DNA from: Brevibacterium atlanticum
GTDB lineage: Bacteria; Actinomycetota; Actinomycetes; Actinomycetales; Brevibacteriaceae
Reading direction: 5' to 3'
Assembly: GCF_011617245.1 (NCBI RefSeq)
Contig: NZ_CP050152.1
Span: 1,178,001 to 1,242,000, forward strand
DNA: 64,000 nucleotides
Shown: piece after piece, positions 1 to 10,058 of the stretch
Numbering within the stretch: the stretch's first letter is position 1
Layout of the letters: every line of letters begins with the position of its first letter
Notes under the pieces: generated by a model
Told to the model about the DNA's origin: nothing
The model's input: the letters and a program-made list of their open reading frames with translations, nothing else
The model's database searches: none
Program-made: the position numbers and the translations under genes

Positions 1-1690
<1,690 letters not shown>

Positions 1691-2027
1691 TCTTCCCTCC
1701 GACTTCTTTGGTGGATCGAAAATTCCACTTGAACTGTATACCCACAGACAGGGCACGAGACGCTGTGTTTCACCGGATGAACGGTGTGATCGGGGGTAGC
1801 CACAGCGGATTCGACGTGGTAAGGGTCACAGGGTGGCGGTGGGGTTCCCCGGTCGCTGAGAACGCCTCGGCGAGGGGAAGGCAGGGAGATTCGCAGGGTT
1901 CAGAATGTGCGAACGAGTGCACAGGTGCCCTGTGTTCTGCAAGGATGGGGGTCAGAACCTGTCGGGAAACCACCTGTGCAGGCACAGAAACACTGTTACC
2001 TTTCCCCGAGATCGAGTGGAGTAAGCG
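1691..2027. other. acs / membrane-protein intergenic region
   Basis: This 337-base divergent spacer has no convincing gene. It should carry the promoter for acs (a TATACA-like -10 lies on the minus strand at 1735-1740) and one for the downstream membrane-protein gene (a TGTTACCT stretch near 1994-2001). A 6-base-arm inverted repeat (CTGTGC, 2-base spacer, GCACAG) at 1974-1987 sits where the -35 region of the second promoter would be, so it could be an operator. No riboswitch-like structure was recognised. Confidence 0.4.
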
Positions 2028-4772
2028 ATGAGTTCGCCGCAGCATCCAACCGGGTCCGGGCCACAGCCGTGGCAGGATCAGCCCCCGCAGTACCCCGGTC
2101 AGAATCAGCAGCAGCCAGGCGGTGCGCCCGGAGCCTACGGATCGGGACCAGGACCCTACGGTTCAGCGCCCGGGCAGAACGCCTCTGCGCCGGGGCCCTA
2201 TGGTTCAGCGCCGGGACCGTATGGGTCGGGACCAGCACAGTACGGGTCTGCTCCCGGACCGTACGGGGCAGGACCTGCCCAGTACGGCTCGGGACCCGGA
2301 CCCTACGGTTCGGCACCCGGTCAGTTCGGCGGAGCGCCCGCACCCAAGCAGAAGACGGGGCCGGGCCTCATCGGACCGCTGACGCTGCGCGACCTGTTCC
2401 TGCTGTTCGCCGGACTGCTGGCGCTCATCGCTCTGTTCGTGCCCTACCGCGCCTATGAGTGGGAGTCGACGACCCTGTGGCACTGGAACGTCGCCGATAT
2501 GGGTGCGCTCGTCTTCGCTGTGCTCACGATTCTGCTCATCGTCGCGGCCGTGCTGGTCAACAAGCTCGGCAGCGGTCGACTACGAGTCGGATCGCTCGGC
2601 CTCGACCAATTCATCTCGGTGCTCTCGGCGATCGCGTTCACCTATGTCTTCGTCGACCTGCTCACCTCAGCCGTCTACTGGCATGTGGGCTCCTACCTGA
2701 CGTTCTTCGCGGCTCTCATCGCGTTCTTCGCCGGCGTGTTCACGATGATCCCCTTCTTCGCGAAGGAGTTCGACGGTCGCGAGGCCATCGAGACCCATCC
2801 CAAGGCTCGACCGGTGGCGAAGCACACTCCGCACCCGGCTCCCGTGGCGAATGTCCCCGGCGGCAATGCCGGAGTTCCCGGCTTCGCGCCTTACGGTTCG
2901 GCTCCGGCCGGTGGCGCACAGGGGGCCCAGTACGGTCAGGGTCAGCCCGGGCAGCCGGGGCAGGCTCAGGCTGGTCAGTTTGGCCAGCCAGGTCAGTTCA
3001 GCCAGCCGAGTCAGGCCGGTCAGCCTGATGGGCCCGGTCAGTCGGGATCGGCACAGTTCGCAGCGCCCGGTCAGCAGGACTCCGCCGACGGTCAGGGACA
3101 GCCCGGAGCCGATCAGTTCGGACAGAACCAGAATCAGTTCGGTGCTCCCGATCAGGGGCAGCAGTCCGGTCAGTACGGTCAGCCCGGTCAGTCAGCTTCA
3201 CAGGACGACTCTCAGCAGTCGAACCCCTATGCTCCGCCGCAGCAGGAGGAGCGCGTGGACTCCGCGAACGCCTTCGCAGCGCCAGCCGAGAGTTCCCTTG
3301 AGTCGGATGCCGACTCCGGTGTCAGCTCCACGCACGGAAGTGTCTCCGGCGATCATCCGTCCGATGCGGCAACGGCAGCGGACGACTCCGCTGACGGCCC
3401 CGTGCACAGCACGGGCGACGGACAGACCTACCTCGGTCGTCGCGATTCAGAAGCTCCGCAGCACGCGCAGAGCGAACCGACTCAGGCCTTCGGCGTCGGA
3501 GCGGGCCACAACCAGACCGACTCCCGCCCCGATCAGTCGCAGGGTGATTCCGGCCAGCAGGCTTCGGACAGCAGCGACTCGGATTCCGGTGCCGCGGCAG
3601 CCGCCGCGAGCGTCGGTGTCGTCGGAGCCGGCGCCGGAGCTGTCGCCGCCGGAACCGCCGCGGCCAATGCAGACTCCGAACGCCGTCGCGGACGCCACGC
3701 CGCCCCCGACTCGGAGTCCGATGAGACCACCGATTCATCGGCTTCATCGGCGCGTTCGAGCGACGACTCGACCGCCGCGACCTCGAGCTCGGGCTCTGAC
3801 ACCGCCTCGGCGAAGGATGCGGAATCGCGTGCCGACGAGGAGACCCCGACGGTCGTCTCGCCCGCTGAAAGCAGCGACTTCGTCTCGAAGGTCAACTCGA
3901 AGTCCTCGGACACGAACACTCGTGCCTCCGAGGGAGCCGCCATCAGCGGCGGGGACACGGAGTCGACATCGTCGACCGCCGGTGAAGGACAGACCGACGA
4001 GGCGGTGAAGGCCGAATCCGCCGATAACGCCGAGTCCGCGGGCAGTGTCGACTCCTCAGTCAACGCCGAGGCCGCCGACCAGACCGACTCGGTGAAGCCG
4101 TCGGGCTCCACTCAGCAGACTGACCCTGCTGAGCGGCAGACCGTCGACCCGTCGGCCGGTGCGAGCTCCGCAACGGATGCGGATGCGGGCCCGGCAACGG
4201 ATGCGGGCACGTCGCCAGAGGACTCGGGCGACAACGCCAACATCCGCTCCACTGAGGCGACGGTCGTCAGCACCCCGGCAGGCGAGAACGTCGTAGCCGG
4301 GGAACCCGGAGACCAGCAGTCGTCTCGCAGTCAGAGGACCGAAGCGCCGGAAAGCGAGGAACCGACACAATACGTTCCCGTCGCCGACTACCGCGACCGG
4401 CCCGATGCCCAGCATCGGTCGCCTGCGGGATCGGACTCCTCGGACGAGGAGACCGTGGCGCAGACGGCCATCGACAACGAGCCCGTCCCGGCCGACGCCG
4501 GACAGGCCCGAGCCGACGATGGTCAGAACGACCACAGTAGCCGGGACGACCAGAACAGCCAGGACGGCGGGCGCACCATCATCCAAGCGTTCTGGTTCGC
4601 AGTGCCCGAACCGCGCGAGGCCGTCGACCCGACGACCGGAATACCGGTGTTCACGATCTACCCAGGCGACTGGTACCTCAGCCTCGAGGACAACGGCTCC
4701 TGGTTCAAGGTCCGCGACACCGACGGCCGCGAGGGCGTCCTGCGCAACATCGAAGGCATCCAGCGCGGATGA
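2028..4772 (+). CDS. repeat-rich four-helix membrane protein with acidic tail and C-terminal SH3-like end
   Basis: I do not recognise a named function. The 914 residues fall into five parts: (1) residues 1-115, a Pro/Gly/Tyr/Gln low-complexity stretch built of GPGPYGSAPGQ-like units; (2) about 118-255, four hydrophobic helices (starting LRDLFLLFAGLLALIALFVP); (3) about 256-400, Gln/Gly/Pro repeats; (4) about 400-845, a Ser/Asp/Glu/Ala-rich tail; (5) about 850-914, a compact end with FTIYPGDWYLSLEDNGSWFK and VRDTDGREGVL that looks like a small SH3-type beta barrel. The tail has repeated Thr motifs (TVV, TQYV, TQAF) resembling phospho-Thr/FHA sites. A strong terminator follows it, so it is not part of the Tad-like operon. 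The coding call is secure and the function unknown. Confidence 0.85.
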   Translation: MSSPQHPTGSGPQPWQDQPPQYPGQNQQQPGGAPGAYGSGPGPYGSAPGQNASAPGPYGSAPGPYGSGPAQYGSAPGPYGAGPAQYGSGPGPYGSAPGQFGGAPAPKQKTGPGLIGPLTLRDLFLLFAGLLALIALFVPYRAYEWESTTLWHWNVADMGALVFAVLTILLIVAAVLVNKLGSGRLRVGSLGLDQFISVLSAIAFTYVFVDLLTSAVYWHVGSYLTFFAALIAFFAGVFTMIPFFAKEFDGREAIETHPKARPVAKHTPHPAPVANVPGGNAGVPGFAPYGSAPAGGAQGAQYGQGQPGQPGQAQAGQFGQPGQFSQPSQAGQPDGPGQSGSAQFAAPGQQDSADGQGQPGADQFGQNQNQFGAPDQGQQSGQYGQPGQSASQDDSQQSNPYAPPQQEERVDSANAFAAPAESSLESDADSGVSSTHGSVSGDHPSDAATAADDSADGPVHSTGDGQTYLGRRDSEAPQHAQSEPTQAFGVGAGHNQTDSRPDQSQGDSGQQASDSSDSDSGAAAAAASVGVVGAGAGAVAAGTAAANADSERRRGRHAAPDSESDETTDSSASSARSSDDSTAATSSSGSDTASAKDAESRADEETPTVVSPAESSDFVSKVNSKSSDTNTRASEGAAISGGDTESTSSTAGEGQTDEAVKAESADNAESAGSVDSSVNAEAADQTDSVKPSGSTQQTDPAERQTVDPSAGASSATDADAGPATDAGTSPEDSGDNANIRSTEATVVSTPAGENVVAGEPGDQQSSRSQRTEAPESEEPTQYVPVADYRDRPDAQHRSPAGSDSSDEETVAQTAIDNEPVPADAGQARADDGQNDHSSRDDQNSQDGGRTIIQAFWFAVPEPREAVDPTTGIPVFTIYPGDWYLSLEDNGSWFKVRDTDGREGVLRNIEGIQRG
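2116..2335 (+). repeat. GPGPYGSAPG-type degenerate tandem coding repeat
   Basis: Degenerate 24-36 base units encode GPGPYGSAPGQ/GPAQYGS-like segments about eight times in a row at the N-terminus of the membrane protein. A second, Gln-richer repeat tract (QPGQ, QFGQ) runs from about 2930 to 3200. Such tracts are prone to slippage. Confidence 0.8.
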
Positions 4773-4905
4773 TCCGGCCGGGGCCGACTCGGACGCCGCG
4801 GCTGTGGACACAGCCCGCACCGAACGGCCCCCGGCATGCTCACATCATGTGAGTGGCTGCAGCTGACATCGCTGCTGATCTGGGCTGAAGGCCCACGGTG
4901 CACCG

Positions 4906-4948
4906 AAGGGGCGCCTCCTGTGACTCGACCTCACAGGAGGCGCCCCTT
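4906..4948 (+). terminator. intrinsic terminator after the membrane-protein gene
   Basis: A perfect 18-base-pair stem (left arm 4906-4923, right arm 4931-4948) with a 7-base loop ends in TTTG. It lies about 130 bases after the stop at 4772 and before the CpaE-like gene, so it separates the two transcription units. Confidence 0.85.
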
Positions 4949-5018
4949 TGCAGTTGCCATCCACAGGTACCGACCCCGAACTGGCCCGGCACACCCGACC
5001 GCCGACAGGCTCTGTGCC

Positions 5019-6026
5019 ATGCAGGTAGCCCTCATCACCGACCTCGGCGCGATCACGGAAGAATGTGCCCGCGTCGCTGAAAGCATCGGTGTCACCCTCA
5101 CCGTCCTGCCCCCGGACTCCGGCGGCTGGCAGTCCGCCTCCCTCATCCTCCTCGGCGAGGATGTCAAGGAAGCTCCCGCCACGGACCGCGCCGATCGGAT
5201 CCTCGTCGTCCTCGATGGAGACGAACCCGGCTCCACGTGGGCGAAGGCGAGCCACCTCGGCGTCGATCAGCTCGCCGTGCTGCCGGCGGCGGCCGAATGG
5301 CTGAGCGGACGGATGATCGCCGCGATCGAGCCCCCGGTCGCCCCGGGGACCACGGTCGGGGTGGTCGCCGGATGCGGCGGGGCCGGAGCCTCGGTGCTGG
5401 CCTGCGCGCTCGCCCGCCGGGCAGCCGCCGACAACAGTGCCGTGCTCGTCGACGCCGACCCTTTGGGCGGCGGACTCGACCTCGTCCTCGGAGCCGAACA
5501 GGTGCCCGGACCCCGATGGACCGACCTCAGTGCTTCCCGCGGTCAGCTGCGCCCGTCGACCCTGGCCGATGCCCTGCCCCGGCATGACGGGCTCGCACTC
5601 CTGTCCTGGGGACGCGACGACACCGTCGACCTCGACCCGGACGTCTTCGATGACTTCCTAGCCGCCGCCGGTCAGGCCTTCGACCTCGTCATCGTCGACC
5701 TGCCCCGCCACGCCCCACCCCAATGGACCCGCCGCTGCCACCACGTGCTGCTCGTCTCCCCGGCTCGGGTCCGCTCGGCCGTCGCCGCCTCACAGGTCGC
5801 CAAACGCCTTTCCCAAGCCCACCCGGATGTCCGACTCGTCGTCCGCGAGACCGGCGCGGGCGGACTCGACGCCGACCTCCTCGCCGATTCGATCGGGTTG
5901 AGCCTGGCCGGAAGCATCCGCGACGACCGCGGCCTGTCCGCCGCCGTCGACCGCGGTGAGGGCATCCCGGGAGGCGCCCACCTCGGCCGCCTCGTCGACC
6001 GTCTGCTGGGGGAGTGGGTGGAATGA
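5019..6026 (+). CDS. CpaE-like / septum-site (Ssd)-like P-loop protein of the helicase-secretion neighbourhood
   Basis: This is a MinD/CpaE-type protein (335 residues from ATG 5019, MQVALITDL) that opens the Tad-like operon. In this family it is thought to position or regulate the secretion machinery; the M. tuberculosis relative is Rv3660c (Ssd). A receiver-like N-terminal part is followed by a P-loop region GVVAGCGGAGASVLACALAR near residue 110, then VLVDADPLGGGLDLVLG. The P-loop lacks the signature lysine of active MinD/ParA ATPases, which I believe is usual for this subfamily. An in-frame ATG upstream at 4836 is less likely because that extension runs through the terminator hairpin. The gene overlaps the next one by 4 bases. 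Confidence 0.88.
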   Translation: MQVALITDLGAITEECARVAESIGVTLTVLPPDSGGWQSASLILLGEDVKEAPATDRADRILVVLDGDEPGSTWAKASHLGVDQLAVLPAAAEWLSGRMIAAIEPPVAPGTTVGVVAGCGGAGASVLACALARRAAADNSAVLVDADPLGGGLDLVLGAEQVPGPRWTDLSASRGQLRPSTLADALPRHDGLALLSWGRDDTVDLDPDVFDDFLAAAGQAFDLVIVDLPRHAPPQWTRRCHHVLLVSPARVRSAVAASQVAKRLSQAHPDVRLVVRETGAGGLDADLLADSIGLSLAGSIRDDRGLSAAVDRGEGIPGGAHLGRLVDRLLGEWVE

Positions 6027-7195
6027 GCGAATGGCTCGACGCCTCCCTCGTCGCCGACGTCCGCAAGACCCTGCTCGACAAACCGGGGCCGGTGACCACC
6101 GCCGCCGTCGCCGAGGCGGTCCAACGCACCGGCCGCGTCCTCGGCTCTGCCGCCCTGCTCGAATTGGTCACCCGCCTCTCCGCGCAGCTGTCCGGGGCCG
6201 GGCCCCTGCAGTCCGTGCTCGAGGTTCCCGGCACCACCGACGTGTTCGTCAACGGACCGCGGGAGATCTTCGCCGACACCGGCGACGGTCCCCGCCTGCT
6301 CGACCTCTCGCTCGGGTCCGAGGACGAGGTGCGGTCGTTGGCGGTGCGGCTGGCGGCCCTCGGCGGGCGCCGCCTCGACGATTCGAGTCCCTATGTCGAT
6401 GTGCGTCTGCCCGACGGGGTGCGGATGAACGCGATCGTCCCGCCGATCTCCGGCGAGACCACGACGATCTCCTTCCGCGTGCCCAAACGCTCCGGATTCC
6501 CCTTCGCGGGTCTGTGCACCGACGGCTTCATCCCCGATGAGATCAGCCCGCTCATCGCCGAGGCGGTCACCGCACGAGCGAACATCCTCATCTCCGGCGG
6601 CACGGGCACGGGCAAGACGGTCCTCCTCGGCGCCCTGCTCACCCTCGTCGAGGACGTCCAGCGCATCGTCATCGTCGAGGACTCCCGGGAGCTCATCGTC
6701 GCCCATCCGCACGTCGTCCAGCTCGCCGCCCGCCAGGCCAACGTCGAAGGCGGCGGCGAGGTGACCCTGACCGATCTCGTCCGCAACGCCCTGCGGATGC
6801 GCCCGGACCGCCTCGTCGTAGGAGAGTGCCGCGGGGCCGAGGTCAGGGACATGCTCACCGCGCTCAACACCGGCCACGAGGGCGGGTGCGCGACGATCCA
6901 CGCGAACACCGCCGAAGCCGTGCCCAGCCGTGTGGCCGCCCTGGGGGCGCTGGCGCAGATGAGCCCCGAGGCGGTGTATTCGCAGTTCTCCACCGCCATC
7001 GATCTCGTCGTCCATCTGCGCAGGTCAGGATCCGATCGTGGGGTGACCGAACTGGCGATCCCGACCCGAACGAACACCGACGGGGTGGTGATGGAACCCG
7101 TGTGGGGCAGGCCCTCGCCGTCGGCTCCGGGCACCGTCAATCGTCGTGCCCTGGCCCGATTCGAAGCCGTGCTCGAGCAGAAGTCCGCCGGATGA
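6023..7195 (+). CDS. TadA/CpaF-family secretion ATPase
   Basis: This hexameric type II/IV-type secretion ATPase powers assembly of pilin-like subunits at the membrane. It is 390 residues long. The Walker A loop SGGTGTGKTVLLGALL lies near residue 190, followed by the Asp box region IVIVEDSRELIV, the Walker B region RPDRLVVGECRGAEVRD and the His box CATIHANT. ATG 6023 is preferred over the in-frame GTG at 6014 because GGGGGAG at 6008-6014 is then correctly spaced and the ATGA overlap with the upstream stop is typical of coupling. It belongs to the 'helicase/secretion neighbourhood ATPase' group. Confidence 0.93.
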   Translation: MSEWLDASLVADVRKTLLDKPGPVTTAAVAEAVQRTGRVLGSAALLELVTRLSAQLSGAGPLQSVLEVPGTTDVFVNGPREIFADTGDGPRLLDLSLGSEDEVRSLAVRLAALGGRRLDDSSPYVDVRLPDGVRMNAIVPPISGETTTISFRVPKRSGFPFAGLCTDGFIPDEISPLIAEAVTARANILISGGTGTGKTVLLGALLTLVEDVQRIVIVEDSRELIVAHPHVVQLAARQANVEGGGEVTLTDLVRNALRMRPDRLVVGECRGAEVRDMLTALNTGHEGGCATIHANTAEAVPSRVAALGALAQMSPEAVYSQFSTAIDLVVHLRRSGSDRGVTELAIPTRTNTDGVVMEPVWGRPSPSAPGTVNRRALARFEAVLEQKSAG

Positions 7196-7896
7196 TCGTC
7201 CTCACCGCCGTGCTCGTGGCCGTCGGAGTCATCCTCACCGCCCCGCCGGACCCGGGTACCCGCCTGCGCGAACTCCTCCGCCGAGGCGGTCGCGAGGAAT
7301 CCGCTCGATCGTCCCCGCTGCGTCTCCTGCATCTCCTCCGCCGAGGCGGCGGTGCCGAGGAGGCGCAGAGTGAGAGACTGTGGGCGATATCCGCGGTTGA
7401 GAACTGCGCTCACCTGCTCAAGGTCGGGATGACCCCGCAGGCGGTGATGGCGACGTTGAGCAGGCAGAACGAGGCCCTGTCACCGATATCGCGGGCCATC
7501 TCGCTGGGAGAGGAGCCCGGCCGGGCCATCGCCACCCGCAGTGCGAATCTGCCGGCGCCCGCCGCCGAGGTGCTCGCCGGCATGGCCGCAGTGTGGACCG
7601 TATCCGAACGCTCCGGGGCACCGGCGGCAGAGATGATTCTGCGTTATGCCGCCGCCCAACGCGACGCCCTCGACGCGGAGCGGGAACGCCAGATCGCGAT
7701 GGCCGGACCGAAATCGACGGTGCGGGTGCTCAGCTGGCTGCCGCTCATCGGCATCGGACTGGGACTGCTCATCGGGGTCGAACCGGTCGAACTGATCACC
7801 GGTCTGCCCGGTCAGCTGAGCATCAGTGGGGGACTGATCCTCTACGTGCTCGGTCGATGGTGGATGCGGTCCATGATGCTGCGGGCCCAGCGGTGA
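7192..7896 (+). CDS. TadB-like inner-membrane secretion protein
   Basis: This is the first of two T2SF/TadB-TadC-type platform proteins (234 residues from ATG 7192, MIVLTAVLVAVGVILT). An N-terminal hydrophobic segment is followed by a cytoplasmic helical domain (NCAHLLKVGMTPQAVM, then AAVWTVSERSGAPAAEMILRYA) and two C-terminal membrane helices (LSWLPLIGIGLGLLIG and ISGGLILYVLGRW). It starts in an ATGA overlap with the ATPase gene, so the two are translationally coupled. It probably forms the membrane platform that the ATPase acts on. Confidence 0.88.
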   Translation: MIVLTAVLVAVGVILTAPPDPGTRLRELLRRGGREESARSSPLRLLHLLRRGGGAEEAQSERLWAISAVENCAHLLKVGMTPQAVMATLSRQNEALSPISRAISLGEEPGRAIATRSANLPAPAAEVLAGMAAVWTVSERSGAPAAEMILRYAAAQRDALDAERERQIAMAGPKSTVRVLSWLPLIGIGLGLLIGVEPVELITGLPGQLSISGGLILYVLGRWWMRSMMLRAQR

Positions 7897-8489
7897 GCGC
7901 CATGGGACCCGTGCTCATCGGCCTCCTCATCGCACTCGCCGTGCTCCTGTGGTCGGGCTCGACCGGCGGACGACTGCAGGACCTCCTCGGTGCTGGAGGT
8001 GTCGGCAGCGGTGAGGACGGTGGAACTGGCGAATCTCGGGCCATTCGTTCACAGGATCCTGCACCGGTGGCCGACGATCAGCTGGCCTTCGATCTCGACC
8101 TCGTCGCGATCTGCCTGACCTCGGGGCTGCCGATCCCCGTGGCGCTGACGCTGACCGCCGACGCCACGGGAGACCGTTCGGGCCTGCAGCGGATCGGACG
8201 AGCGATGACGATCGGCGGGAAGAAGCTCGCCGAGGACGACCGGCTGCTGCCTGTGCTCGAGGTCTTCGAGTTCTCCGAACACACCGGAGTCGGCCCGGCA
8301 CCGCTCATCGAATCCGTGGCCAAGGAGCTGCGTGACTCCTCCCGCAGGCGTCGCCAGGAGGCCGCCGCGGCACTCGGGGTGAGACTGGTGCTGCCCCTGG
8401 GCGTGTGCATCCTGCCGGCGTTCCTGCTGCTATCGGTCGTGCCCGTCGTCATCTCCCTGCTCTCGGATCTCACCACAGTGTTCCTCTGA
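7893..8489 (+). CDS. TadC-like inner-membrane secretion protein
   Basis: This is the second platform protein (198 residues). I chose GTG 7893, which overlaps the previous stop as GTGA; ATG 7902 is possible. It has an N-terminal helix (VLIGLLIALAVLLWSG), a T2SF-type cytoplasmic domain (DLVAICLTSGLPIPVALTL, then FEFSEHTGVGPAPLIESVAKELRD) and a C-terminal hairpin (LVLPLGVCILPAFLLLSVVP). It is shorter than Gram-negative TadC, as usual for this actinobacterial cluster. The stop codon lies inside a 12-base tandem duplication. Confidence 0.85.
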   Translation: MSAMGPVLIGLLIALAVLLWSGSTGGRLQDLLGAGGVGSGEDGGTGESRAIRSQDPAPVADDQLAFDLDLVAICLTSGLPIPVALTLTADATGDRSGLQRIGRAMTIGGKKLAEDDRLLPVLEVFEFSEHTGVGPAPLIESVAKELRDSSRRRRQEAAAALGVRLVLPLGVCILPAFLLLSVVPVVISLLSDLTTVFL

Positions 8490-8500
8490 GTGTTCCTCTG
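8477..8500 (+). repeat. 12-base tandem duplication across the TadC-like stop codon
   Basis: The 12-mer AGTGTTCCTCTG occurs twice in succession at 8477-8488 and 8489-8500, and the TGA stop (8487-8489) falls at the junction. A second 12-mer, CTGAGTCCTGCA, recurs at 8498-8509 and 8538-8549. The copies suggest recent slippage in the spacer before the GNAT gene. Confidence 0.85.
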
Positions 8501-8586
8501 AGTCCTGCAGGGTCCTCGTGGCCCCTTCGCGGTGCTCCTGAGTCCTGCATATCGGAGGTATTGCACGGGCTTTCAGATTCGGTCGG

Positions 8587-8592
8587 TAGGGT
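8587..8592 (+). promoter_or_regulatory. leaderless -10 box of the embedded GNAT gene
   Basis: TAGGGT lies six bases before ATG 8599, the spacing expected when transcription starts at the start codon. A TTGCAC lies further up at 8561-8566 but the 20-base spacing is long. No Shine-Dalgarno site precedes this ATG. Confidence 0.55.
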
Positions 8593-8598
8593 CGGCAT

Positions 8599-9201
8599 AT
8601 GGCACAGGTACCACCCTTCAACCAGCTGTCCGATGTCGAACAGGCCGAAGACTACGCCGAAAATCTCTTCGTCGGCCGATCCGTGCGACTGCGTCCCCTG
8701 CGCGAGGAGGACCTGCCTTACCTCGAACAGTGGTGGTTCGACCCCTCGATCGTCGTCCTGCAGAACCATACGATTCTGCCGCGGCCCGAAGGCGGAGTCT
8801 CCGAACAGTTCTCCCAGTGGAGCGCGAACACCTCGAGCGAGGCCGTGGGCTTCAGCATCGAGCTGACAGAGACCGAGGAGTTCGTCGGTCACGTCACCCT
8901 CTACGGCCGCAGTTCCATCAATCAGTCCGCGACCCTGGCGATCGTGCTGGGTCCGGAATTCCACGGCCGCGGGTACGGCTCCGATGCGGTGCGCTTGGCC
9001 GTGAAGTATGGGTTCCTCCAACTGGGACTCAATCGCATCGAGCTGCAGACGTGGGCGTTCAACACCCGCGCAATCGCCTCGTACACGAAGGCCGGATTCG
9101 TCGAGGAGGGACGTCGACGTGAGGCCGTGTTCTTCAACGGACGCCGCCACGACGAGGTGATCATGGCCTTTCTCCGAGATGACTGGGTCGGAAACACCTG
9201 A
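8599..9201 (+). CDS. GNAT-family acetyltransferase (RimJ/RimL-like) inside the Tad-like cluster
   Basis: This is a predicted acetyl-CoA-dependent N-acetyltransferase (200 residues). The N-terminal beta strands read LFVGRSVRLRPLREEDLPYL, the acetyl-CoA loop is LGPEFHGRGYGSDAVRLAVK, and NRIELQTWAFNTRAIASYTKAGF is the typical GNAT C-terminal segment. It resembles the protein-acetylating RimJ/RimL branch, but the substrate is unknown. It splits the secretion genes: TadC-like lies upstream and the pilin gene downstream. It has its own apparent leaderless promoter and a hairpin behind it, so it may be transcribed separately. Whether it modifies the pilins is speculation. Confidence 0.9.
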   Translation: MAQVPPFNQLSDVEQAEDYAENLFVGRSVRLRPLREEDLPYLEQWWFDPSIVVLQNHTILPRPEGGVSEQFSQWSANTSSEAVGFSIELTETEEFVGHVTLYGRSSINQSATLAIVLGPEFHGRGYGSDAVRLAVKYGFLQLGLNRIELQTWAFNTRAIASYTKAGFVEEGRRREAVFFNGRRHDEVIMAFLRDDWVGNT

Positions 9202-9295
9202 ACCGCTTCACCAGCCGGCCTCAGTCCGAATCTGACAGTCGGGCAGTCACTCACACGCCGATGACTGTGGATGCCGCCGTGACTCGCACGTGATC

Positions 9296-9328
9296 GGCCT
9301 GTGGACGACGACACGGTATCCACAGGCC
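9296..9328 (+). terminator. hairpin between GNAT and pilin genes
   Basis: GGCCTGTGGA (9296-9305) and TCCACAGGCC (9319-9328) form a 10-base-pair stem with a 13-base loop. There is no T-tract. It may terminate or attenuate the GNAT transcript ahead of the pilin genes, or act as an operator. Confidence 0.5.
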
Positions 9329-9419
9329 CGATTCCGACCCTGGACACCGCTGGCTTTTGCCTCCCAGCCTGGAGATCCGCTTGCAGAGCGCGAGCGGATC
9401 CGCAGCCAAGGAGGAGAGC

Positions 9420-9665
9420 ATGAGCACCACGTCACCGGCCCCGGAGATCGAGGATCCACCGGATGAGCCGATCGAATCGGTCACCGGGAACATCAGCACC
9501 GACGAGTTCTGGGGAGACGACACCGGAGCGACCACCGCCGAATACGCGATCACCACGCTGGCCGCCTGCGGGTTCGCCGCCCTGCTCGTCGTGATCCTCA
9601 AATCCGAACCGATCAAGGAACTCGTCACCGGAGTCATCGAGACCGCGCTCGGACTGGGAGGCTGA
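9420..9665 (+). CDS. DUF4244-type Flp/pilin-like protein
   Basis: This small pilin-like subunit (81 residues) starts at ATG 9420 behind an excellent ribosome site (AAGGAGGAGAG), which rules out the longer in-frame start at 9357. After a polar, acidic leader comes GATTAEYAITTLAACGFAALLVVIL: a glycine at position 36 followed by Glu at +5 and then one hydrophobic helix. This is the class III/type IV prepilin cleavage signature. The predicted mature peptide is only about 45 residues. The adjacent TadE/TadG-like genes support a role as the main subunit of a secreted pseudopilus. A single TM anchor protein is the alternative. Confidence 0.88.
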   Translation: MSTTSPAPEIEDPPDEPIESVTGNISTDEFWGDDTGATTAEYAITTLAACGFAALLVVILKSEPIKELVTGVIETALGLGG

Positions 9666-9671
9666 ACCGGG

Positions 9672-10058
9672 ATGGGCCGGCGAGACTCCCGTGAAGGCAG
9701 CGACGGACAGGGCCGAGACGTCGGCACGGCGACGGCCGAATTCGCCGTGGTCATGCCCGCCATCGTCCTGCTCGTCGTTCTGCTCACGGGAGCCGCCGCG
9801 GTCGGCTTCTCCCAGCTGCGAGCCTTCGACGCGGCACGTGCGGCGGCCCGTGAGATCGCCCGCGGCGAATCGCAGGCGGCCGTCGTCGCCGAAGCGAAGA
9901 AGCACGCTGGGGAGGCCTCCTCGGTCACCGTCCGCGCCGACGGCGGCTATTCGGTCGTCACCGTGACCATCCGTCTGCCGGCAGCGATCTTCTTCCTCGA
10001 CACGGTCGATGCCGCCGCCACCGCTCGGTACGAAGGAGACCGAGGAGGAGCCTCATGA
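9672..10058 (+). CDS. TadE-like minor pilin
   Basis: This TadE-family pseudopilin (128 residues) has a basic leader (MGRRDSREG), then G18 followed by TATAEF with Glu at +5, and a hydrophobic helix FAVVMPAIVLLVVLLTGAAAV. A predicted extracytoplasmic domain follows (RAFDAARAAAREIARGES). It has a prepilin-type cleavage site like that of the upstream pilin. It starts 6 bases after the pilin stop and ends in a 4-base overlap with the next gene. Confidence 0.88.
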   Translation: MGRRDSREGSDGQGRDVGTATAEFAVVMPAIVLLVVLLTGAAAVGFSQLRAFDAARAAAREIARGESQAAVVAEAKKHAGEASSVTVRADGGYSVVTVTIRLPAAIFFLDTVDAAATARYEGDRGGAS

